Source: Bacteroidia bacterium (GTDB lineage Bacteria; Bacteroidota; Bacteroidia; Chitinophagales; UBA2359). From it: a stretch of DNA of 64,000 nt. This document shows, one piece after another, positions 9,060-17,867 of this stretch. The DNA lies in the NCBI GenBank assembly GCA_030427245.1, contig JAUHXA010000009.1, positions 62,001-126,000 on the forward strand, read 5' to 3'. The notes beneath the pieces were generated by a model. It was not told the origin of the DNA, made no database searches, and saw only the letters and a program-made list of their open reading frames with translations. Made by a program: the position numbers and the translations under genes. Within the stretch, counting starts at the first letter, position 1; every line of letters starts with the position of its first letter.

Positions 9060-9704
9060 TCACCATCCTTCCATATCCCCCACAATTTCAATCTTGTTCC
9101 TGCCCAATTGAATTTTTCCCATTTTTTCCAATTTCTTTAACAAACGAGAAATGACCTCTCTCGAAGAATTCAAATCACTCGCTATCTCTTGATGGGTAAT
9201 GTGAAAAACGGATTTTTGAGTAATTTTCGCCTTATCAGAAAGGTACTTCAATATGCGTTCATCCATTTTCATAAAAGTAACACTGTCAATCACCTGCAAC
9301 ATTTCTTCAAAACGTTTGCGATAAACATCCATCACAAAGTTTTTCCAACTTTTGAATTGAGTCAACCATTCGTCCATAAATCGCACAGGTATGGCAATCA
9401 TGCAAATATCTTCCTCTACCACCGCTCTAATTTCACTTTGGTTGTGAGAAAAACAAGAAGTCAAAGACATCGCACAAGTTTCGCCTACACCCAAATAATA
9501 GAGTAATACTTCATTGCCATATTCATCTTCTCGCATAACCTTAATGCTACCTTTGATTAACAGGGGAATCGTTCGAATATAACCTCCAAAATCAATGATG
9601 ATTTCGCCCGTCTTCGCTTCCACCAAACGACCATGTTTTTCAATCAAATCCTGTAGTTGAGGCTCTTGAAGTAGAGGAAAGTGTTGTTTGAGTATTTTTT
9701 TCAT
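9060..9704 (-). CDS. Crp/Fnr-family transcriptional regulator
   Basis: This is a cytosolic DNA-binding regulator of 214 aa, the normal family length. Residues ~20-125 form a cyclic-nucleotide-binding-type jelly roll ('GEIIIDFGGYIRTIPLLIKG'); ~145-205 form the winged helix, with recognition segment HQEIASDLNSSREVISRLLK. There is no N-terminal or central Cys cluster for an Fe-S centre, so oxygen sensing in the Fnr manner is unlikely; the effector is unknown. It starts 3 bases after the rhodanese lipoprotein gene on the same strand, so the two are almost surely co-transcribed. Confidence 0.9.
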   Translation of the reverse strand: MKKILKQHFPLLQEPQLQDLIEKHGRLVEAKTGEIIIDFGGYIRTIPLLIKGSIKVMREDEYGNEVLLYYLGVGETCAMSLTSCFSHNQSEIRAVVEEDICMIAIPVRFMDEWLTQFKSWKNFVMDVYRKRFEEMLQVIDSVTFMKMDERILKYLSDKAKITQKSVFHITHQEIASDLNSSREVISRLLKKLEKMGKIQLGRNKIEIVGDMEGW

Positions 9705-9707
9705 AAA

Positions 9708-10172
9708 TTATTCTTCCAAATTTTCTGTAGGCATATTTGCAATCATCCAAGCCGTTATCCCGCCTTCCAAATCATATACTTCTTTGAAGTCCAACTTTTT
9801 CAGTATATCACAAGCATCTCCACTTCTTCCCCCACTTTTACAATAGACCATTACGGGTTTGTTTTTATCCAAAGCTGCAACAATAGCATTGAAGTTGTCC
9901 GCCTGATAATCTACATGTTGTGCATTGGGCAAAGTCCCTGTTTCCTGCAATTCTTCTAAAGTCCGAACATCAATCAGTTGCTCGTCTCCCAACTCATCCA
10001 TTTTTGCTTGAAAGTCACCAACATTGAGTTTTTGAAAAACTTGACTCGCAGCATCAACAGCAGTACCATTTGGAGGAGTCGCTTCCTTGGTCGTTGAAGT
10101 CGTAGTAGAATCGCTGCAAGCAGTCATTGACACCATGAAGCATAAAATGACAAAAATATAGGTAGTTTTCAT
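9708..10172 (-). CDS. Rhodanese-domain lipoprotein
   Basis: The lipoprotein signal MKTTYIFVILCFMVSMTAC places it in the membrane, facing the periplasm. One rhodanese domain (~55-150) carries LIDVRTLEE and the active-site loop YCKSGGRSG with the catalytic Cys followed by a Gly-rich loop. The family moves sulfane sulfur between donors and thiols. At 154 aa it is a single-domain form. It is first in a two-gene unit with the Crp-like regulator, which suggests the regulator responds to a sulfur or redox state (inference). Confidence 0.88.
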   Translation of the reverse strand: MKTTYIFVILCFMVSMTACSDSTTTSTTKEATPPNGTAVDAASQVFQKLNVGDFQAKMDELGDEQLIDVRTLEELQETGTLPNAQHVDYQADNFNAIVAALDKNKPVMVYCKSGGRSGDACDILKKLDFKEVYDLEGGITAWMIANMPTENLEE

Positions 10173-10229
10173 CGAGTAAACTTGTTTTTAAAAATAGCAC
10201 AGAAAAATCAGGATAAATATAGGCATTTA

Positions 10230-10327
10230 GTAATGGTAAAAAAATAACTCCCCGCTTTTTTTGCTAACATACCCCAACCCCTTTCAAAAGGGGAGTATTG
10301 GTCGGGAAGTTATTTTTTCTTTTTTAC
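10230..10327 (-). mobile_element. GTAA-ended MITE, copy A
   Basis: This 98-bp palindromic element is in reverse orientation compared with copies B (15298-15418) and C (24301-24399). Ends are GTAA...TTAC, followed by imperfect arms with AAAAAATAACT and CCCG. It is flanked by TTA on both sides (10227-10229 and 10328-10330), a 3-bp target duplication; the right copy is the complement of the TAA stop of the phosphatase-like gene. The internal AAGGGG / CCCC-rich hairpin and terminal T-runs could also end transcription in both directions. Confidence 0.8.
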
Positions 10328-10954
10328 TTAAAGCGAAATTTTAGAAAACAAATAAAACATCTCCGTAGCTATTTGCCGACAACGTTCATCGTATTTTGCC
10401 GACTCTTCGGGTGTATCATCTGCCACCTTGGGATCTTCATAAGTAATCGCAAACCGTTTGGAAGCCCCCAACACAAGTGGGCAGTTTTCATCTGCATGAG
10501 AACAGGTCATGATGGCTACAAAATTTTGGGAAGGATTGAAGGAGTCATCGTATGTTTTTGAGAAACACAGCATTGAGGGAGCATTTTCTGCAAAACGCAG
10601 CTGGTAACGAGGATTGTCCTCCTCTCCTATTCCTACCGTTTTTTTCACTTCAAAACCTGCTCTTTCGAGGGCTGCAACGGAGCGATGATTGAAGGCTGTC
10701 GCTTCTGTTCCTCCCGAATAGGTATGAATATCGGACAGTTGGTAATAGGCGATCGCTGTTGAAGCCCAAATTTGTCCAAAATGACTTCTGCGACTGTTGT
10801 GAGTACAGATAAAATTCAAATCAACTTGTTTACCTTCCTGCAATTGTTGATGAATATAATCACTCACTGCCTCCAACTCCTGCTGTCTAACAGTTTCTAT
10901 ATTACGAAAATCACTAACCAAGGAATCAACGTATTGCTTTAATCGTGGATACAT
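10328..10954 (-). CDS. Low-molecular-weight phosphatase / arsenate reductase-like protein
   Basis: This is a 208-aa cytosolic protein. The P-loop CTHNSRRS (C-x5-R) lies near residue 50 after a hydrophobic strand (LNFI), as in low-molecular-weight protein tyrosine phosphatases and thioredoxin-linked arsenate reductases. Two further Cys (MTCSHADENCP) sit ~100 residues later. An N-terminal helical extension of ~45 residues is unusual for ArsC. Arsenate versus phosphotyrosine use cannot be decided; no arsR or efflux gene is adjacent. Its stop codon is one copy of the target duplication of MITE copy A, so the insertion landed exactly at the gene end. Confidence 0.75.
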   Translation of the reverse strand: MYPRLKQYVDSLVSDFRNIETVRQQELEAVSDYIHQQLQEGKQVDLNFICTHNSRRSHFGQIWASTAIAYYQLSDIHTYSGGTEATAFNHRSVAALERAGFEVKKTVGIGEEDNPRYQLRFAENAPSMLCFSKTYDDSFNPSQNFVAIMTCSHADENCPLVLGASKRFAITYEDPKVADDTPEESAKYDERCRQIATEMFYLFSKISL

Positions 10955-11061
10955 GCTTCAATTTTTTTTGAAAGAAAAACGTTTCTTCGATTCTGATAAA
11001 CTGCTGCAATATTACGTTATTTGAAAAACAAATAGCTCAATAAAAAGGTGTTAATTATCGT

Positions 11062-11069
11062 TATCTTTG
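11062..11069 (+). promoter_or_regulatory. Candidate -7 box for the MscS-like gene
   Basis: TATCTTTG fits the Bacteroidota sigma-A -7 consensus TAnnTTTG and lies 60 bases before the ATG at 11130. It overlaps the possible TTG start at 11067, which argues against that start. Confidence 0.5.
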
Positions 11070-11129
11070 TTCCTCAAAATTGAGGAGTCCCTACTATATA
11101 ATCATCAATCCCTAAAAAAATCAGTGCAG

Positions 11130-12083
11130 ATGTTTGAGTATCCTTCAGATAGTTCTTCCATTATTAACCAAGCCAAACAGTGGGATGATAGTTTTACAGA
11201 CAGTACCAGACTGATTTGGGATAAACTGATGAGTTGGTTTGAGTTATTGGTATCTATGTTGCCCAATATTGTATTGGCAATCATCATTATTTTCTTCTTT
11301 TACGTCATTGCCAAAACAAATGCTCGCTACTCATTTCGGGTCTTTCGGCGGATTGCAGGTAGTGAAGCCATAGGCTTGTTACTTACCAATGTTGCCAGTT
11401 TCTTATTGTTTTTATTGGGGCTATCTATTGCTTTGAGTGTCTTATCTTTGGACAAAGCCGTAGCCTCCATTTTGGCGGGTGCAGGTATCATTGGTTTGGC
11501 CTTGGGTTTTGCCTTTCAGGATTTGACCGTCAATTTTATTTCGAGCATCATTATTGCCGTCAAACGCCCCTTTGCGATTGGCGATTTGATAGAAAGTAAT
11601 GGCTTTTTTGGAACCGTCAAACTGATGCACTTTCGCTCGGTAATTTTGGAAAATACTACTGGACAATCAGTCATTATCTCCAATCGAGCGATGTTGGAAA
11701 ATGCTGTCGTAAATTACAATTATTCGGGTCGTCGAAGAGTAGATTTGGTAGTTGGGGTTTCTTATGGTGAAAACTTGAAAGAGGTAAAAAATCTCACCCT
11801 TCAAACCATCTCTGAACTTCCTTTGGTTCTGCCCAACTGGAAAGTAGAACTGTTTTTTGAAGAATTTGGAGACAGTTCCATCAACTTTGTTGTTCGATTT
11901 TGGATTCAGTTTCAGCGCCAAGCCGAATATTTAGAAGCTCGTTCCGAAGCCATTATGGCCATTCACGAAGCCTTCAATCAAAACAACATTACTATTCCAT
12001 TTCCCATTCGCACACTGGATTTTGGTATCAAAGGCGGAAAAGACTTGAGCGAAATGATGGACTCTGAGAAGGACAAACCTTGA
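11130..12083 (+). CDS. MscS-family mechanosensitive channel
   Basis: This is an inner-membrane tension-gated channel, 317 aa from the ATG at 11130, which protects against hypo-osmotic shock. After a short polar N-terminus there are hydrophobic helices ('MLPNIVLAIIIIFFFYVIA', then 'LLLTNVASFLLFLLGLSIAL'), followed by the pore helix with small-residue packing (AVASILAGAGIIGLALGFAFQ) and the conserved cytoplasmic beta domain beginning KRPFAIGDLIES. The C-terminal alpha/beta domain ends with the family's IPFPIRTLDF. The size fits a three-helix MscS type. It stands alone with a plausible promoter. Confidence 0.93.
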   Translation: MFEYPSDSSSIINQAKQWDDSFTDSTRLIWDKLMSWFELLVSMLPNIVLAIIIIFFFYVIAKTNARYSFRVFRRIAGSEAIGLLLTNVASFLLFLLGLSIALSVLSLDKAVASILAGAGIIGLALGFAFQDLTVNFISSIIIAVKRPFAIGDLIESNGFFGTVKLMHFRSVILENTTGQSVIISNRAMLENAVVNYNYSGRRRVDLVVGVSYGENLKEVKNLTLQTISELPLVLPNWKVELFFEEFGDSSINFVVRFWIQFQRQAEYLEARSEAIMAIHEAFNQNNITIPFPIRTLDFGIKGGKDLSEMMDSEKDKP

Positions 12084-12114
12084 CTTTTTTCCACTAATTT
12101 CAACTCATTTTAGT

Positions 12115-12122
12115 TAACTTTG
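12115..12122 (+). promoter_or_regulatory. Candidate -7 box for the DinB-like gene
   Basis: TAACTTTG fits TAnnTTTG and sits 35 bases before the ATG at 12157, in the short gap after the channel gene. Confidence 0.5.
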
Positions 12123-12156
12123 AACCTGTATTCGCTTCCAAATTTCACACCAGAAC

Positions 12157-12768
12157 ATGACCAAATACTTATTCATTTTAAGCATCTTTTTTATGATTAC
12201 CGAACTGAACGTGGACGCACAGAACGTTGAAACGAATCCAAGTTCCCTACCCTATCACCAAATTCCCGACTACCCCGAAAAATACACTTCGGGCAATATG
12301 ATGGCTCGAATGATTGACGGTTTGGGCTATCGTTATTATTGGGCAACTGATAGTCTGCGGGCAGAAGACCTTGAATATAAGCCGAGTGAAGACAGTCGAG
12401 ATACAGGTCATACATTGGAACACATTTATGATTTGTCTCGCACGATTCTCACTACCATCCAAAAAAAGCCCAATATTCGCCCTTTACCAGAGGAAATAAT
12501 TGATTTTGCAGAAATGCGAAAACGCACTTTGCAGAACCTCAAAGCAGCAAGTGATATTTTGAAGGGAAATAAAAAAAAGGACTTCAAAGAATCAGAGATA
12601 ACTTTTTTACGAGAAGGGAAATCGGTCAGTTTTCCATTTTGGAATCTGATCAATGGGCCTATTGAAGATGCGATTTATCATACAGGTCAGATTGTAGCCT
12701 ACCGTCGAGCTTCGGGAAATCCGCTCAATTCTAAGGTGAATGTGTTTATGGGAAAAAATAGGGATTAA
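12157..12768 (+). CDS. Exported DinB-like four-helix protein
   Basis: This 203-residue protein has a signal peptide (MTKYLFILSIFFMITELNVDAQ). The rest resembles the DinB/YfiT fold: an early helix 'ARMIDGLGYRYYWATDSL', a conserved GHTLEHIYDLSR with metal-ligand-type His, and a late YHTGQIVAYRR helix supplying another His. DinB-like proteins bind a metal and in several cases act as thiol-dependent transferases, but an exported one is less typical and the reaction here is unknown. It is monocistronic as far as can be seen. Confidence 0.75.
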   Translation: MTKYLFILSIFFMITELNVDAQNVETNPSSLPYHQIPDYPEKYTSGNMMARMIDGLGYRYYWATDSLRAEDLEYKPSEDSRDTGHTLEHIYDLSRTILTTIQKKPNIRPLPEEIIDFAEMRKRTLQNLKAASDILKGNKKKDFKESEITFLREGKSVSFPFWNLINGPIEDAIYHTGQIVAYRRASGNPLNSKVNVFMGKNRD

Positions 12769-13087
12769 ACGAAACTGGAGTATCAAAAAGGAGCAAGAGA
12801 GATGCTTGAATTTCAGTTCTTTGCTTTTGTTTTCTTTGTGCCTTTTCTGGTTGGATTAAAAATGTACAGTAGTATGGTGGAGAGATTTAATTTTGCAGAG
12901 GAAGGAAAGCGATTTGTGGTGGAATGGTTATCACAACCAAAATGGCTCTGCTCAGACGATTTCAATCTATTTCTCCTCGCCTATTCCTATGATTTTGGCG
13001 ACACTAGCAGTCTCCCAATTGACATTCATTTTAATTCTGTAAAAGGCATCATTGATTTTTCGTAATTTTGTCCAAAATCCATCTTAT
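12769..13087 (+). promoter_or_regulatory. Intergenic region with candidate promoter for the first M43 protease
   Basis: This 319-base gap holds TAATTTTG at 13063-13070, a TAnnTTTG-type -7 box 18 bases before the ATG at 13088. An 87-codon ORF (12802-13065) lies in the gap, but it overlaps that box and has no recognisable features, so I do not call it a gene. Confidence 0.45.
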
Positions 13088-15301
13088 ATGAACAATCAAT
13101 GTCTACTTCTTTTAGTTTTATTTTTTTCCACTTCTTTTTTATTGTTTTCACAAAATACCCATAAATGTGGTTTTGACGATTATCGAAACCATCAAATTCA
13201 ACAAAATCCTCAATATTTGGATAGCTGGGAGAACATTGAAGCCTTTACCCAGAAATATGTGGAGGAACACCGCCAAAACAAGAAAAAAGTAGCGGAGGTA
13301 CTGACTATTCCCGTAGTAGTTCATGTTGTTCATACAGCCAATCGTCCTGCGAGTAACATCAGCGAAGCCAAAATCTATTCTCAAATTGAGGCTTTGAATC
13401 GAGATTTCCGAAAAATGAATGCGGATACCACCAATATATCCCCCGAATTTCACCACCTTTTAGCGGATATTGAAATAGAATTTTGCTTGGCAACAAGAGA
13501 TCCCAACGATCTTCCGACTACAGGCATTACCCGCACAGAAACCCAAGAAGAACGTTTTTTTGTAGAAACGGATGAAATTAAATCCTCTGAAACAGGGGGA
13601 AAAGATCCTTGGCCCTATGACCAATACTTAAATATGTGGGTCTGTTACAATATATGCAGTACCTTTGGAGGCTGTGGAATTTTGGGATATGCGACACCTC
13701 CCAATTCTGGCACCACTGAAAGGGATGGAGTGGTAATTCAATACAACTTTTTTGGAGAGACTCAACCTGTTAGTTCTGCTTTCAATCGTGGTCGAACTGC
13801 AGTACACGAAATCGGACATTGGCTCAATTTGTCCCATGTTTGGGGAAATGGTGCTGACAATTCCAATTGTAATAGAGATGATTTTGTAGATGATACGCCT
13901 ATCGTAAATGGCCCTAATTATGGCTGCCCTTCTGTGCCTCCCAACACATGTCAGGAAGATACTTTAGACATGGTGGATATGACCGAAAACTACATGGATT
14001 ACAGCAATGATGCTTGTCTAAACATGTTCACATTGGGGCAAAAACTACGAATGCGGGCAATGTTTGAGGAGGGCGGTTTTCGTGCTTCTCTTTTGGAATC
14101 TAAGGGATGTGTGCCTGTGGATCAGGGAATGGACGATGTTCGATTGGTTGCTTTGAGTCAGCCAACTGATTCAGATGTGATATGTTCGGTTTTCCAACCA
14201 CAATTTACCGTACAAAATTTTGGTACAGAACCTCTTATATTTTTTACAGTGGATTATGAGTTAAATGGAGAAAACCATAGTTATGTATGGGCAGGCTTGA
14301 TTGAATCTTTGAAAAGTGAAGTAATTACGCTTCCTCCTCTTCAAGTAGATAACAACAGCACCGACAACCTTTTGGTTATTCTGATAACAGAACCCAATGG
14401 CAGAGAAGACTACAATATTGCAGACAATGCTACATTTGTCAATTTCCAGTCTGTTCCACCTGCCAACGAAACTATTTCCTTTGTAGAATCTTTCCAAACT
14501 CCTCCTGGATTTCCTTTTCCTCCAATCGGTTGGGGAATCTTCAATAGCGACAATGATTTTGACTATAGATTCAAAAAAAGCACAGATGCGGGATATGGTG
14601 ATACAGAATCGGCCTATATGCCCAACTTCGAATCCAATGCAAGTTATATCGGTGAAATAGACGAAATCATCAGCCCTGCAATAGATTTTGAAGGTGAATT
14701 CGACAGCCTTTACCTTCAGTTTTTCTATGCTTATACGAGTATGGGCGAAGGCACGATTTCCGACACTTTGGAGATTTTGGTTTCAGCAGATTGCGGAGAA
14801 ACCTACACAAGTGTTCACAAATTTTTTGGAGAAGAATTGATTACTGCCGACCCCATTGCAGAAGTTTTTGTGCCGATGGAAGGACAATGGAGAGAAGGCT
14901 TGGTTAATTTGATTGACTTCAAAGATTTTAGAAATGTAAATCTTAAAATTCGACAAATTCGGGGAACTGGAAATGACCTATATGTTGATGATATTAACTT
15001 ATTGAGTGGACTGACTGCTATTGAAGGAAATGTTCTTCAAAATCAAGTTTCGATTCATACTTTTCCCAATCCTGTAAGAGACAAGACAATCATTGAATTA
15101 AGTAATTTGCCTAGCAACCAAAATGTCCAATTGAGCATTAGCAATAAAGCAGGTCAAGTGGTTTTCACACAAACTATTCGTTCTGTCAACGGTCAAAAAA
15201 CCTTAGAAATACCTGTCAATCAATTTGATAGTGGCATGTATGTAATCAGCCTAAACAGTAGCCACCAAAGTTCGCACTCCAAATTCATTGTCATTAAGTA
15301 A
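13088..15301 (+). CDS. Secreted M43 (pappalysin-like) metalloprotease with T9SS signal
   Basis: This is an exported zinc endopeptidase of 737 aa. The signal peptide ends LLFSQ. The catalytic metzincin motif HEIGHWLNLSH starts near residue 240, with the Met-turn ENYMDYSNDAC ~60 residues later. Conserved upstream residues (GGKDPWPYDQYLNMWV) fit the M43B family. Then come beta-sandwich regions including a 'PPIGWGIFNSDNDFD' segment typical of cleaved-adhesin/jelly-roll modules, and a T9SS type A domain (FPNP ... GMYVISLNSS). Its stop codon is contributed by MITE copy B, which begins at 15298. The next gene is a full-length paralogue, so the two arose by tandem duplication. Confidence 0.93.
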   Translation: MNNQCLLLLVLFFSTSFLLFSQNTHKCGFDDYRNHQIQQNPQYLDSWENIEAFTQKYVEEHRQNKKKVAEVLTIPVVVHVVHTANRPASNISEAKIYSQIEALNRDFRKMNADTTNISPEFHHLLADIEIEFCLATRDPNDLPTTGITRTETQEERFFVETDEIKSSETGGKDPWPYDQYLNMWVCYNICSTFGGCGILGYATPPNSGTTERDGVVIQYNFFGETQPVSSAFNRGRTAVHEIGHWLNLSHVWGNGADNSNCNRDDFVDDTPIVNGPNYGCPSVPPNTCQEDTLDMVDMTENYMDYSNDACLNMFTLGQKLRMRAMFEEGGFRASLLESKGCVPVDQGMDDVRLVALSQPTDSDVICSVFQPQFTVQNFGTEPLIFFTVDYELNGENHSYVWAGLIESLKSEVITLPPLQVDNNSTDNLLVILITEPNGREDYNIADNATFVNFQSVPPANETISFVESFQTPPGFPFPPIGWGIFNSDNDFDYRFKKSTDAGYGDTESAYMPNFESNASYIGEIDEIISPAIDFEGEFDSLYLQFFYAYTSMGEGTISDTLEILVSADCGETYTSVHKFFGEELITADPIAEVFVPMEGQWREGLVNLIDFKDFRNVNLKIRQIRGTGNDLYVDDINLLSGLTAIEGNVLQNQVSIHTFPNPVRDKTIIELSNLPSNQNVQLSISNKAGQVVFTQTIRSVNGQKTLEIPVNQFDSGMYVISLNSSHQSSHSKFIVIK

Positions 15302-15418
15302 AAAAGAAAAAATAACTCATCGACCAATATTCCCCTTTTGAAAAGCCTGCCCCGATTTCTCGGTGGGGGATGGGGTATGTTAGCAAAAGAAAACGAGGAG
15401 TTATTTTTTTACCCTTAC
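15298..15418 (+). mobile_element. GTAA-ended MITE, copy B (with a 20-odd bp internal insertion)
   Basis: The ends are GTAA...TTAC with TAA target copies at 15295-15297 and 15419-15421. It is ~22 bp longer than copies A and C because of an extra palindrome (CCCCGATTTCTCGG, within ~15345-15369) that resembles one at 43308-43327. The element supplies the TAA stop of the upstream protease; removing the element and one TAA copy leaves the same final residues followed by a stop, so the insertion was silent. Confidence 0.82.
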
Positions 15419-15511
15419 TAAATAAATTTTGTACTTTGATTTTGCAGCTTTGATTTTTCACCAAATTCTTAAACAGAGCAAACGTTACGTTTTATAAAAT
15501 CTCATATTCGC

Positions 15512-17749
15512 ATGAAAAAATTGTTTTCATTTATTTTTGTTTTCCTGTCCTTCAATGCGCTTAGTATAGCACAAGAACACAAGCATGAGCATACTGTCCC
15601 CTGTGGTTTGGATGCTGTATCACAACAATTATACGACCAAAATCCTGAAGAATATTTAGCTGCACAAGCCTATTCACGTCAGCAAATCAAAGAATGGATT
15701 GCGGCCAACAAAGACAATCTTCAAAAAAAGGCAGAACTCATCACCATACCTATTGTTTTTCACGTTGTATGGTCAAGTAATAACCCAAACTCTAATATCA
15801 GTGACGAACAAATCTATTCGCAGGTAGAAGCCCTAAATCGAGACTTTCGGGCTCAAAACGATTTGAGTATTGTAAGGGATATTTTTAAGGATAGAATTGC
15901 GGATATGGAGATTGAATTTAGACTGGCTGAATTTGATCCAGAAGGCAATTTGACCACAGGTATTACTCGTACAGAAACCGATGTGGAGGTGTGGAGTATT
16001 GAGGATGCAAGTGCGATGAAATACGATGAGAATGGCGGTAAAGACCCTTGGCCTTCGAGCGATTACTTAAACATATGGGTTATTAGTCGCCTCCAAGATC
16101 AGGATGGCGGCAATGGGATAGCGGGATATGCACAGCCAGGCGGAAACTTCCCTTCAAATTCTCGAATTGATGGAGTGGTTATCAGACACAGTTTTCTTGG
16201 ACAAACAGGCACTGCAGATCTGAGTGATTTTGGCAGAACAGGCACACATGAAGTGGGACACTGGTTGAGTCTTCACCATCTTTGGGGAGCATTCAATTCG
16301 GGTGAAGAAACTCCTAGTTGTTTGGGAGAAGACGATGAAGTATCAGATACACCCTTCACTTTGGATGCCAACTTTGGTTGTAATTTCAACCGAAATCAAT
16401 GTACACAAGAGAATCCAGATTTTCCTGATATGATCGAAAATTATATGGACTATGCCAATTCTAGTTGTCAAGGTCTGTTCACAAATGGTCAAAAGGATAG
16501 AGCGAGAGCTATCTTGAATACGACTCGGTCTCAAATAACAACTTCTACGGGATTGAAAACAGTTCGTGGCGAAAATGATGTAATGATTGTGGATGTATTG
16601 AACCCAACCTCAGGTGATAAGAGTTGTTTGACCGTTGAACCTGTCATTGAAGTGGCAAACTTTGGCACATCCGATTTATTTTATTTTGAAGTAGATTACA
16701 CCATAAATGGAGAAAGTTATGACTATCAGTGGATTGGTACAGACGGTGGACTTGCTCCGTGGAACAGCCTCAACAATTCACCCAAAAAAGTCACTATTAC
16801 GCTTCCAGAAATCACATTGAGTGGTGTAGAAGGTAATTATACAATGGAAGTCGTGGTGAGCCGTCCGAATGGTAGTTTGAGTGAGTTTGATGAGTCTGAC
16901 AATACCATCTCCGTTGATTTTCAAACGGTCAGTCCTGGAGCAGAACCTTACTTTGAAGAAGCTTTTGATTTCGTGGTATTTCCTCCTATTGGATGGAGTG
17001 TTTTTAACCAAGACAACAACCTAAAAGGGCGATTCAAGCAGACCTCAGATATAGGTGTTGGAGACTCAAAAGCAGCTTTAATGGAGAACTTCGAGTACAA
17101 TGCACTGGGTGAAACGGACGAGTTGATTTTACCTCCTTTGGATTTTACAGGTGATTTGGGGAAAATCTCTATGAATTTCCAATATGCCTATGCCTACATT
17201 GACGACAACAGCACTTCTGATACTTTATCGGTAATGATTTCTGATGATTGTGGAAGCAACTTTGTTACTGTCGCACAACTTTATGGAGAAGACCTTTACA
17301 CTGCTGCCCCAACTTCTGAGTTTTTTGTTCCTACAGAGGGGGAATGGCGCAGTGCACAGGTGGATTTGTCGAGTTTTATCAACACTACAAATCACATCAT
17401 CGTTAAACTTAGCCAAACTCGTGGCACTGGCAATAATTTGTATATTGATGCAATGGATTTATTGTCTGAATCCACTGACATTCCATCGGTTATCACCCAA
17501 TCAAGCTTGAAGATTTTCCCAAATCCTGCTAACCAAATGGTACGATTGCAATTTGGTGCACAAGAAGCAGCGCATGTTCAAGTAGATGTTTTGGACAAAG
17601 CAGGACGCAGAATAAGCGGTCAAAACATTGCAGCTAAAGGCGGTTTGAACCAACATGAAATTTCATTGGAGAATTTGCCAGCGGGAGTATATTTCGTCAA
17701 AATTCAGGATGGAAGCCAAGTGACTACTAAAAAATTATTGGTATTTTAA
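15512..17749 (+). CDS. Secreted M43 (pappalysin-like) metalloprotease, paralogue
   Basis: This 745-aa exported zinc protease is closely similar in layout to the one at 13088. It has a signal peptide ending LSIAQ, a His-rich stretch just after it (EHKHEHT), the zinc motif HEVGHWLSLHH from ~residue 246, the Met-turn ENYMDYANSSC, a jelly-roll-like segment (PPIGWSVFNQDN) and a T9SS type A domain (IFPNPAN ... GVYFVKIQDGS ... KKLLVF). The motif's third His is preserved. It is followed by a very strong terminator. Substrate unknown; tandem secreted proteases suggest extracellular protein digestion or processing of surface proteins. Confidence 0.93.
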   Translation: MKKLFSFIFVFLSFNALSIAQEHKHEHTVPCGLDAVSQQLYDQNPEEYLAAQAYSRQQIKEWIAANKDNLQKKAELITIPIVFHVVWSSNNPNSNISDEQIYSQVEALNRDFRAQNDLSIVRDIFKDRIADMEIEFRLAEFDPEGNLTTGITRTETDVEVWSIEDASAMKYDENGGKDPWPSSDYLNIWVISRLQDQDGGNGIAGYAQPGGNFPSNSRIDGVVIRHSFLGQTGTADLSDFGRTGTHEVGHWLSLHHLWGAFNSGEETPSCLGEDDEVSDTPFTLDANFGCNFNRNQCTQENPDFPDMIENYMDYANSSCQGLFTNGQKDRARAILNTTRSQITTSTGLKTVRGENDVMIVDVLNPTSGDKSCLTVEPVIEVANFGTSDLFYFEVDYTINGESYDYQWIGTDGGLAPWNSLNNSPKKVTITLPEITLSGVEGNYTMEVVVSRPNGSLSEFDESDNTISVDFQTVSPGAEPYFEEAFDFVVFPPIGWSVFNQDNNLKGRFKQTSDIGVGDSKAALMENFEYNALGETDELILPPLDFTGDLGKISMNFQYAYAYIDDNSTSDTLSVMISDDCGSNFVTVAQLYGEDLYTAAPTSEFFVPTEGEWRSAQVDLSSFINTTNHIIVKLSQTRGTGNNLYIDAMDLLSESTDIPSVITQSSLKIFPNPANQMVRLQFGAQEAAHVQVDVLDKAGRRISGQNIAAKGGLNQHEISLENLPAGVYFVKIQDGSQVTTKKLLVF

Positions 17750-17784
17750 GATTTGCCTCAAAAACAAGTTTTTAAACCTTGCAG

Positions 17785-17823
17785 ATAGCCCTATTGTTTA
17801 TGAGAAACAATAGGGCTATTTTT
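17785..17823 (+). terminator. Strong rho-independent terminator
   Basis: A perfect 15-bp stem (ATAGCCCTATTGTTT with its complement) closes a 5-base loop and is followed by T-rich sequence. It separates the protease gene from the Lgt-like cluster. Confidence 0.9.
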
Positions 17824-17867
17824 ATATCATGAAAATATTGCACATTAGTCTGAAATTCAAGAGAATT

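Noticed and set aside
11067-11129. TTG start extending the MscS-like protein
   Set aside because: The TTG overlaps a TAnnTTTG promoter box and the added residues have no counterpart in the family.
12802-13065. 87-codon ORF before the first M43 protease
   Set aside because: Overlaps the likely promoter, no motif, composition unlike nearby genes.
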